Below, piece after piece: positions 25,001 through 34,500 of a stretch of 64,000 bases of DNA (position 1 is the stretch's first letter; every line of letters begins with the position of its first letter). The translations under genes were made by a program, and so were the position numbers. The notes under the pieces are model-generated. The model searched no databases and was not told the DNA's origin. It saw only the letters and a list, made by a program, of their open reading frames with translations. The stretch is from positions 82,966,569-83,030,568 of the forward strand of contig NC_067195.1 in the NCBI RefSeq assembly GCF_000699445.3, in the 5' to 3' direction. This stretch comes from Schistosoma haematobium. Its lineage: Eukaryota; Platyhelminthes; Trematoda; Strigeidida; Schistosomatidae.

Positions 25001-25420
25001 ACTCAAGTAAAATGGGTATGACTTATACGTTAAGATATTCATTGATGAATCTTCTTAAATACCTTTCATCTGTCGGATTCACCAACTTCAACATAATTTA
25101 ATCCCTTTACTGGTCAGGTTAATGTTTATTATCTTTTAAATAGATATTTCATAACAAATTTATTATTCCTGGTGAATGTATTATTCTTCCTGATTTCTAT
25201 TTAGAAATGTATCATTGCAATCAAATGGCTAACATTTATCAATCCATGGAAAGGAGCACAAACTACATTGTACACAGTGTTGTCAGACAACATAATCTCT
25301 GGTGGTTACTATTCAAATTGTTCATTGAACGAACCGTTAACAATTGTCAAGAATAAAGATGAAAGAAAATGGTTTTGGAACAAGACATGTGAACTATTAA
25401 GAATCGAAAATACAACATAG
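18435..25420 (+). CDS. Short-chain dehydrogenase, retinol dehydrogenase-like, copy B (3 exons)
   Basis: Exons 18435-18722, 24238-24705 and 25205-25420 give 323 aa; all junctions are phase 0 with GT/AG borders. Motifs: TGSNTGIG cofactor site, INNAG, NLSS catalytic serine, YCSSK (YxxxK), HPGAVKT and PWKGAQT. Exon 1 is identical to that of copy C. Exon 2 is a mosaic: its ends match copy C, but about 130 bp in the middle (24376-24507) are identical to copy A (10264-10395). Exon 3 after PWKG follows copy A. Intron 1 (5.5 kb) holds an RTE element and a PLE; intron 2 is only 499 bp. A possible AATAAA lies at 25625-25630. Likely functional enzyme acting on retinoid or lipid carbonyls; the substrate is unknown. 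Confidence 0.85.
19084..19894. other. Intron 1 of SDR copy B, no feature seen
   Basis: Unique relative to copy C. Overlapping open frames on both strands around 19330-19645 show no family resemblance and look like chance. Confidence 0.35.
19895..22053 (+). pseudogene. RTE-clade (SR2-like) retrotransposon, 5'-truncated, broken ORF
   Basis: Runs from the post-endonuclease linker to the 3' tail CGTAAGTAAGTAAGTAA at 22037-22053. Coding blocks: linker/RT N-terminus 20031-20477, RT fingers 20499-20900 ([30 protein letters not shown]), then palm and C-terminus 21248-21874 (FADDLALLS catalytic box) and a frame-shifted end 21757-22041. Damage visible: a stop near 20474, a stop near 20898, and a deletion of roughly 35 nt at about 20980 that removes part of the motif A region. 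The endonuclease is absent. Same subfamily as 6451-7585. Lies in intron 1 of SDR copy B. Confidence 0.85.
22420..23950 (-). pseudogene. Penelope-like retroelement (RT plus GIY-YIG), interrupted
   Basis: Minus strand. The RT part at 23950-23440 includes [20 protein letters not shown] (the PLE version of motif B) followed by FTREVENKQ and FLDV segments. After the insertion at 23437-22913 it resumes with [16 protein letters not shown] and the endonuclease frame 22746-22435, [20 protein letters not shown] followed by an arginine/glutamate-histidine helix (RIQEH), the GIY-YIG nuclease signature. The N-terminal RT motifs (motif A) and the terminal repeats are not found, and frames are shifted. Non-functional. 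Confidence 0.8.
22913..23437. mobile_element. ~0.5-kb non-autonomous element inserted in the PLE
   Basis: A contiguous A-B' version of the repeat seen nested at 2421-3465. It separates RT and endonuclease parts of the PLE. Borders read TATT|GTGGGG on the left and CACTACA|ATATT on the right, compatible with a 3-4-bp target duplication. No ORF of its own. Confidence 0.65.
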
Positions 25421-26893
25421 ACAATTGTTACTTTTGACAAAATCAAGAGTTTATTTCACATTTCTAAACTAATGATTTTGTTGGTATTTTGGTTTAAAAG
25501 TTGAAAATGCATAAAACAATTCCGATTATTGAAGTGGACATGTTAAGGCTAGTTATGAATGAAACAAATATACACATACATGAATATATAATATGCTTAA
25601 TAATCTATCAATATCAGTAGTTTCAATAAATATAGGTGGAACACTCACTAGCATCTAGAGAATGAACCAGGAAGCATCGGTTCATCTGTGGTCTACTCTT
25701 TCTCTCTCTCTCTCTCTCTTTCATTCTACTCAACCAATCAAACCAACAGGAAATGAGTTTTGTAATGTATAAGAATCAAAATGAAATGTGAACGCATCAC
25801 AGGTTGTTAGATGTTCGACCGTTAACAACTAGTCTTTCATACAAAATCAACATGCCATATCCATTTATCCACTCATTCATAACATGGGCGATGTAATGAA
25901 TGTTACTACCATCCAATGATTAATCCATGTAGTTTAATTCTCTGACTGATTGTAAATTCGATTTAATGAAAATGTCAAACCACTGTCAGATGAGACTAAG
26001 TCACACCGTATTTTTGTTTATTTAATTCACTTACATCAAATATGAGCGTCTCCTAGTCTGAAGCTGGTCAGCTTACGGAATTGTGAGTAACTGGCATGGA
26101 CAAATATATACAGGTGATAGAATAAATAGAAGGATTAAACTAATCTATCTGTTCGAATGTTAGAACAAATCACGTAAGCGTGTGATAACAGAGATTTACT
26201 ATCGAATATTCAACCAATAACTAATCAACGAATGTCAATTCATTTCATAAACAGCCTTATCAGATTGACAAAATGGTTTCATCACAAATAAGACTACGTT
26301 GTGAAAACATTCATACAATACATGATTGATCCCCAGTGCATTATTTGTCCACGATCATAATGTTTATTTAATTAAGTGATGGAGATACTAATGAAACCGT
26401 CACTTTGTCATTTACATTTCTTATAATCAATATAAAACAAAGTAGTTACTAGAAGATATCTTGAATAACTCGATTATTGCTTGAGATATTGAATATTAGT
26501 GAACTTCGGAAGCTCTCATTTATCTTTTAGTGTCAACGTCTTTAGTATTAGTGTAAGGGTTCCGATAGCACAACAGGAGTATCAGTATAAATCTCGCAAC
26601 TGATAAATGACGTTTTATACTAAGTATTACATCATGAATCTTCGGCGATGAACAATGATTCAGACTGTCTATTCTACAATCCATTTTATTTTACTAACTA
26701 TAGTAGAAATTGAACTTAACATAGTTTAATTAAAAACGATCGATTTGATCAAAAATATCATGATGTGAACTAATCCAAAAACATTTGGACATATATTTCT
26801 CAGTGTATCAGTTAATATCAATATGCTCGGAAGTTTTGGATAGTCATCTAGAGTGGACCTTGGAGATTGTGTTGTTTGAGATACGTTCATGTT
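25242..26893. repeat. Segmental duplication: SDR copy B 3' end and downstream
   Basis: Counterpart of 15487-17165. Includes the end of exon 3, the 3' UTR candidate and a (TC)n tract. No other gene. Confidence 0.85.
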
Positions 26894-27869
26894 GAAAACA
26901 GTGACCATAAACCGAGCCCCAATGTACTTAGTCTATAGGCTTACATTGTTTACCTTTCGATAATCTTTTTTGCGCCAAACTATACTACTTTATTAATCGA
27001 AGTAAATAATTTCACTTTTCGTTATTTTGAACATACAATACATCATACTTCATGTTGTTGTTTAGAATTCCTAAAGCATTTGCGTAAATTTATAGTACTC
27101 CTTTTACATATCGATATAACTATATCTTGACATGTGTCACATTTACTCTTGGTCTTTTTTGAACTCATTGGATCTGTGTTTTAATGTGACAGTTTTCATA
27201 AATTGTCTTCTTAATCCCCATTTCCAATGTTCACACTCATTCTTGAACTTAGAAACAGTTCCTTGTTATTATTCATGCAATCGTATGTTTAGAACATTCT
27301 TAATGCAATTACCTCAGAAATTGATTTGACCTTCTATGATCACTGACGTGTTAAACCTTGTAAATAGATCACTATTTCCTAATATTTTTATAATAATAAT
27401 AATGGAGCTTTGTAGACAAAAAATTGTTTTAAATTCTCGCCTTTCACAAGTAACTCCGTCGTTTGATCAGATGCTTCGATAGCATTAACATAAATATTGT
27501 TCATATCTTAATACATATTATTGCTTACACAAAATATACAATAGTGAAAGTACATCATTGCTTGCCTGTAGCAATGAATATTGTTGCACGTAATTTATCC
27601 TAACCCTTGGACAGATGAATTATTCTAATCTTTCAAGTCTTTATGTCGTCTGTGTGTATGAACTTGAGCATGATATTGTAATATGTTTATGTACACTAAC
27701 TAGTATGTCTTTCATGCTTATAAATACTGTCACTCATTATTGAGCAGGCATGTTTACCTTATTCACCCCTTATCTCTTGTTACCTCTTGGCAGTAACAGA
27801 TTTATGAAACATATGAATCCGAAATCATTGTTGTATTTAACTGGCTTTATTTCATTATTCACCAACGCG
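26894..27869. other. Unique sequence between duplicated blocks
   Basis: Absent from the equivalent position behind copy A (17165-17170), so it was inserted here or lost there. AT-rich; no protein or repeat family recognised. An open frame at 27132-27329 looks like chance. Confidence 0.4.
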
Positions 27870-28170
27870 AATAAGTCTATGAAGTTACACAAATTTAATT
27901 GAGGAACTATATTTCATCATTCCTGATCGACGCCGAATGAAGTCAACAACGAGCACCAACAATGTTTTGTCGAGTAAAGCACTCGTCGGAACAGTTTTAT
28001 TAGACAATAAATAAGTATAATGTTCCACAGTGCCTATTTCAGCAGCATATACAAATAAGGAGGAAAACATATACTGTATTGTAAAGTTTCCATCTCAGGT
28101 CATTCCTATCTAAGTCGACGGAGGGAAGTAGTGAAACATCCGTTTACTGAGTAGACATCGCATCCCAATC
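27870..28170. repeat. Duplicated block upstream of SDR copy C
   Basis: Corresponds to 17170-17470 with clear divergence (for example AACAATGTTTTG against AAGTATGTTTTG). It is followed by about 700 bp (28170-28868) not present upstream of copy B. The border motif GACGGAGGGAAGTAGTGA recurs at about 28876, so the block end is itself duplicated. Confidence 0.7.
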
Positions 28171-29326
28171 ACCAATACATTTTTCGCTAGCAGCACTTTC
28201 AGTCCCTTTTCCGTTAACTGTTTGGGCAGCTGCTGTATATTACAGTGTGATTTTCAGTCAAGCTGTCATTCAAGCCCTAACCTTCACTATATTTTTGTTT
28301 AGTTATCTACTATGTCTAGCTGAGTTACAGTGACATGTTTATACTAGACACTTGTAGTTAACTCCTGCCACACAAAGTGAAATGTTTAATAGAAATTGTA
28401 TTGTAATATGCACTTACTCACCAAATGAATAGAAAAATGACCAAAACTTCTGGGAACAACATGAATACTGTACATTGCTAAAAATTTATACAAGCCTCAA
28501 TCACTTCTTTTTACTAAACATTCGGAGTAATGATTATAGTAGAGTTTAGAGAGTAGCAATAAACTTTTTGTATGACCGACTTTGTCAATTTCATGATGAT
28601 AAAGTAGGAATTGAATTCATGTAGTTTGTAAAACTCCAGATCAAATTATAAACCAAATAAGAATTGGTATTTTACTTAAAATCATAAATAACATTTCATA
28701 AGGACTGGAATATTTCGAAAGCTAAATTTGCGCAACTGATTACCAAGGAAAAATTTAAACACACTCCAATCATCATGTGGTATATGCTACTCATGTTGTC
28801 AGATATAACTTACATGTAACACCAGTCAGAAGTGGAATGGCTAGTAGGGTGGCGTTGGCTCTATCAGTCTCAGTCGACGAAGGGAAGTAGTGAGATATCC
28901 GGTTACTGGGTGGACATCACATGTAGATGGCCCAGAAGATCAACACTGTTACGAAGGTCAATACACCTGCTTCAATCAACGTTTCGATGGACAACGTGGC
29001 ACAGACTGAGGCAAACAAGGAAGTGGCACGGCAACAGTGACTTTCTTTTAAATGGGAGACGAGAGTAGTATATGCTAATTCGGTTGACATATATAAGTAG
29101 TACGTAACACTCATCCGAAGTGGAATACATGACAGCAGACGATTATAAGAAGATCAAATTGAAGACAACAGGAATGTAAACTGAGAGTAATTGGTATAAC
29201 TGCAGGTATGAGGGAACAATGAATTTTGTAAGGGAAACATTTAAAAGGAGATGTACAAATAATCTATTTAATTTCATACACATAGTTCCTTTTATTATCT
29301 TAAAGAGAGCAAGAACAAAGATTGGT

Positions 29327-29375
29327 GCAGAATAATATGAATTCATTTTATTTCGTTAGGTTCTCATCAGCTGCT
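29327..29375 (-). ncRNA. Hammerhead ribozyme motif, PLE sense-strand arm
   Basis: Minus strand: GCAG, CTGATGA (plus 29364-29370), a short helix II around an ACCTAA loop, GAAA, a self-complementary helix III built on ATGAATTCAT, and CTGC (plus 29327-29330) pairing with GCAG as stem I. It is in sense orientation to the PLE coding strand and downstream of the endonuclease. Helix II is minimal (one closing G-C pair), so catalytic strength is uncertain. Confidence 0.6.
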
Positions 29376-30854
29376 TACAACCTAAAATATTTGAAATTCA
29401 ACGTTATTATAGATATTGACATATTTATACATAAGAGGGTGATTAAGGATGAATGAATGTATCATGGTGTAGTGAAGATTCAGATAGAGTTAATGAGGTC
29501 ATAAAATTTTGTCTCGAATAAATAAAGTTTGAGAGGGAAAGTTCCGGAACATTGAAATAGTGATTAGAACTCATGAAAATAGATTAATGGTAATAAAGAA
29601 AATATGAATTGAAATCAGTCAGTTATGTATGATGTAATTTAAAAGAGTTGGAGTAATGACGCAACAAATAAATAGAGAAATAAATGAATAAAAGGGGGGT
29701 TATTGTTACCAGGGTAAAGAAATATTTATTACTGTCTCTTTTTGGATACACAGATCTGGTTTTAGACGTTTGATTGCTATTGCTTCGGCAAATTTCAAAG
29801 GGTTGGAGTTTGATTGTTTGTTAATCACTTTGAAGGAATTCAGTATATCAACCTCATGTCCTTTGTCAAGGAGATGTCTTGTGATAGCACTACTGGATGC
29901 TTTTAATCCATTTAATCTTAAACTTTTCGGAATATGTTCTTTGAATCGGACGTAGGCTCTCCTTTCTGTTCTACCAATGTAACTGCTTTGGCAGATACAT
30001 GTAAATTTGTATACACAGTTGGTGGTAACATGAAAGGGATACTTGTCGACCTTTGATTGTGTCAAAGAACATGTTGTTTTGGATAGGACAATCAATTTTG
30101 CTGTAGGATAAGTTCTTGTCAATGCAGTTTTTAGTCTCATATTGATTGATCCTATGACATCGTCACCTTTGAATTGAAGTTGAATAAAAATAGGCTTTTT
30201 ATTTGCTGTAGTTTCTTTGGGTTTTTTTTATCTTCACGTTTGCCATATTTCTCAATAAATTTCAGTGGGTATTCGTTATTCTTTAAACATTTTTTAACAT
30301 TCATAACTTCCTCTTCTAGTGTATCGGAAGTACATATTCTTTCTGTTCTGTGAAACATTGTTTTGACCAGTGCCTTTTTGTAACTGATTGGACAAAAGCT
30401 ATTGAACTTGAGATAATTTCCATTCCATGTGTCTTATAAAGTGAACGTTGAACTGTACCATCCTTTCTTCGTTTCATCGCGATATCGAGAAAATGGAACT
30501 TGTTTTCTTTTTCATGGTCCATAGTGAAATGGATATTTGGATGTGCTTCGTTGAAAAACCTTAGCAGATTTATTGCATGTTGATGATTATTACATACGAT
30601 GAAGGTATCATCAACATACCTCGAATAATACGTCATTCCATATTTCATATTTTCATGAGTTCTAATCACTATTTCAATGTTCCGGAACTTTCCCTCTCAA
30701 ACTTTATTTATTCGAGACAAAATTTTATGACCTCATTAACTCTATCTGAATCTTCACTACACCATGATACATTCATTCATCCTTAATCACCCTCTTATGT
30801 ATAAATATGTCAATATCTATAATAACGTTGAATTTCAAATATTTTAGGTTGTAA

Positions 30855-30902
30855 GCAGCTGATGAGAACCTAACGAAATAAAATGAATTCATATTATTCT
30901 GC
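30855..30902 (+). ncRNA. Hammerhead ribozyme motif, PLE antisense arm
   Basis: Mirror image of the left-arm motif: GCAG 30855-30858, CTGATGA 30859-30865, GAACCTAAC 30866-30874, GAAA 30875-30878, helix III with ATGAATTCAT, and CTGC 30899-30902. Eight of nine helix III positions pair and all four stem I positions pair. Core residues match the hammerhead consensus. Confidence 0.6.
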
Positions 30903-31556
30903 ACCAATCTTTGTTCTTGCTCTCTTTAATCTATTTAATGTAAGGTTTTCACATTTTAACAAGTCATTCACGTTTGATTTATGGAGATGTAATTTGTAAT
31001 ACAATTCAAGCTAAACTCACTCAAAAAGTGATTATCAACTTCATTGTATTCGAAAATTTGAACAATGAATGTGCAGTTCATCTTAATCAAACTTTGACGC
31101 AAAAATTCGTGCTTAATCTTCTAAATCAGGACATGACAAAATATCAGTGATAAAAGTCTAATACCCATCTTGTATTATGGTCAACTGATTGCTTATCGAG
31201 TGTAGAACTGAAATCGATTGATGAATCTGGCCACCTAATTAAGTGCTCACATACTCTGTTTCTCTGTTAGCACCAATCAATCCGCACATTGAAATCATAT
31301 TACCCTTCACATTATTGGAAGAAAATTAACAAATGACAACTTTGAAATCACGTATTTCTTTCTCTACCTTGACACATTATTATAGTCACTTTCAAAGTTT
31401 ACAACATTCTACATACGGATAGGTTGTTGAAAATCGACTGGTTAAAGACACGTCTCTCAAATTGTGACACTATTCTGATCTGAACTGAGAATACATCCGA
31501 ATTTGTAAACATAGTTTCACACATAACGCACGACCAGTATACAATCGGTTCGATAA

Positions 31557-34500
31557 ATGTCTGAGACGATTGGGACTTGGCACAGAGCATGTTGTATTTC
31601 GAAACGATTAGATGGGAAGTTAGCCATTGTCACTGGATCGAACACTGGTATCGGGTTAGTGACAGCTGGTGAGTTGGCTCGTCGTGGTGCTCGAGTCATC
31701 ATGGCATGTCGAAATCTACGAAAGGCTGAAGATGCCAAAAATAGTTTATTGGAGAAATATGGTGCCGATAATCCACAGAGTGTGAACATTGATATAGCGT
31801 GTAAACAAGTGATCTCATCGTTGAGTCCAATCTACAGTGACCAAGTGAGTTCATTGATTTTACAATCGATTCAAGTGAATCCGTGCCTGAATATTAGTTA
31901 TTGGTTTATGTTAATATTGAAGTGTGATGTTTTCATTTAAATGTTATTGAACAAACCTGAAATCTGTTGAGCACATGACAACATTTCCGTCTATCCATTC
32001 ATGGAACCCTTACATTGTGGAGTCGATATGCTAGACTATCATTCTGTCCTACAATGAGATTTAGTAATGAAACTTAATTATGCTATATTCCCGAATGTAG
32101 TCAAGATGAAAAGAGGATACTTACATTCGACTCCATGTAACTTCTGAGTATAACGAAATTCAATGACCAGTTTTTAATCACAGTGACTGAATCATAAATC
32201 ATTGATTCTGATTTATGATAATATTCGTATTGTTGATGTAACGGATGCATAGATCTAGTTTATCGATAACTTCCGTGACGATTCCAATTTCTAATTTATG
32301 TAGAAAGAAATAAGCTAAATTTGAACCTGAATGTGAGTCCATTGTTATCCCATTAATTCTTCTTTCATAATGTTGAGAACAAAATTAACTTTATTTAAAG
32401 ATTATTTTCTGGAAAGCTGGTGTTCATTTATTTCCCTAATATTTGTTTGCATATAAACTCGGTTATCTCAACTAGTGGAACATTTGTTTATAAAGACACA
32501 ACATCTAAATTAATTATCTTTTCTGCCCATAAACTACCTTGACCGGTCCTATATATCTAACACTGTATATTAGAGTAAGGCCGGATAAAGAACTATTTGA
32601 AAACAATATTATCCATTTATATATGTTGTTTTAACTTCATTTTCATCCCATGTGGTCGATGGTTATTATTTATACAAAACATACTTCCAAATTATCTTTC
32701 AGCTCATCATTGAACAACTTGATTTGGCTTCTCTACAATCAATCAGAGAATTTGCTAGACGAATCACAGTCAATTATTTAGAACTTCATTTTCTTATTAA
32801 CAATGCCGGTCTTGCAGTTAGTAAATATGAAGAAACCATTGATGGTTTTGAAATAACAATCGGTGTTAATCATTTTGGACATTTCCTTCTAACGGAATTA
32901 TTATTACCTTTATTAAAACGTTCGATACCATCGAGAATCATTATTCTGTCATCAATAGCACACTATAGAGGCCGTTTAATTAAACCAGATTTGCAAATTC
33001 AACCAAAAAAATATGGTGAGGTAAAAGCTTATTGTCTTTCAAAGTTAGCCAATACAATGCATGCTGTTGAATTAAGTGAGAGATTGCATGATAGTGGAAT
33101 CACTGTTGTTAGCGTCCATCCTGGTGTTGTAAAAACTGAAATTTTACGAGACGTGAAAAGTTTTGCATTGGTAAGTTCAAATGATTAGTAGAAATTAAAC
33201 AACTTTTAATGTTTAGTGTTTATTATCCTACTAACTTACTTACTTACGCCTGTCAACGCTCGTGGAGCAGTATAAGGCTCCCACCACCATTCTACAACCA
33301 ACTCCATACTGGACAATACTTTACAGTCGTTTCCAATTCCTATTCATCATTTTCATGTGTGCCTCCTATTCCCAATGCAGTGTGTTCATTGGTCTTCCTC
33401 TTTTCCTCTTCCATTCACCATTCCGAGTTAGCACTTGCTCGTGATACAGTTTAGTGATTTCCGTAATGCATTTTCTGTCCACATCCAACGTCATTTCTTA
33501 ATTTCCTCCTCAAATGGAAGCCGGTTTGTTCTCTCCAACAGTAGATTGGTCCTGATAGTATTTTGTGCAGACAACTGCTTGTAAATATTTGTACATTTTG
33601 ATGATGGTTGTGATAGTTCTCCAAGAATCATCTTCATACAGTAGAACTGTCTTAACGTTCATGTTGAAGATTGTGACGTTGATGTTAGTTGACAGTTGTT
33701 TTGAGTTCCATATGTTCTTCAACTGTAGAAATGCTGTCGTTGCTTTGCCAATGCTTGCCTTTACATCTGCGTCAGATCCTCCTTGTCCACCTATGGTGCT
33801 GATGTCCGCCTCTTCCAGAGCTTCTCCATCAAGTTTGATTGAGTTGATGTTGAGGTCTACTGCTTCAGAGGCTGGTGCTTTCACTGGTTGTCTTGACCTG
33901 TATTTGTTTCTGTGAATGATGTAGAATGGCTAGGTCATCTAGAAAGTTCAAATCATTTAGCTGCATCCAGATATCCTACTTGAGAATGGAATATAGTTCA
34001 TGTTTTTGAAACATATGTAAATTAGTGTAGGAAAAATACCTTAATTCTGGGTAACTTGAACAGTTCTACACCGATTAAATTTTTATTCAACAAAAAATAT
34101 AAAGCTCACTTGAAACTACAATAATCAGTAACACTCAATCACTTAAGTGGAACGAAGGCCTTGATTAGTTTGTATTCGATACAATACCGTTAAGATAATT
34201 CCATTCATGTGAAAATGCACACAAAAGTAACGGAAGATAAATAAATTACCAGTCCTCAAACGACAACAAAAATAAAGAGGATTCAGAGAATATTTTTGTT
34301 ACGATGAAATTGTTTACTTAGGCTATACGTCCGTATTTATAGTTGTTTGATAAACAAATATATGGGTCTACAGAACGATAGAAGAGATTACACCATAAAG
34401 TGGCCCACGATTTCAAATACTAAAAAATTGCCTAATGATCGAAAAATTTTCGAAGGATAAGAGGATGGAAATAATTTACAGGTTAGAAATATGGCAGATG

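Larger units (their letters stand above)
29273..30927 (-). mobile_element. Penelope-like element with long inverted arms and hammerheads
   Basis: 1655 bp, minus-strand coding. Coding pieces from 5' to 3': RT motif C (YYSRYVDDTFIVC, catalytic YVDD) at 30669-30316 and the following FLDIAMKRR segment; a linker 30358-30152; the endonuclease 30140-29706 with CVYKFTCICQSSYIGRTERR (GIY-YIG type) and AEAIAIKRLKPDLC. The RT is 5'-truncated before motif C and frames are shifted, so it is non-autonomous. Arms 29301-29580 and 30652-30927 are inverted copies of each other (about 280 bp), each with a hammerhead-type core. A 12-bp duplication AATCTATTTAAT flanks the insertion (29261-29272, 30928-30939); the empty site is at 17806-17817. 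Known PLEs often have an inverted or truncated terminal repeat at one side, as here. Confidence 0.9.
28869..32205. repeat. Segmental duplication with SDR copy C exon 1 (interrupted by a PLE)
   Basis: Counterpart of 17414-19083, nearly identical over about 1.67 kb. The only large difference is the PLE with its target duplication at 29261-30939. Confidence 0.85.
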
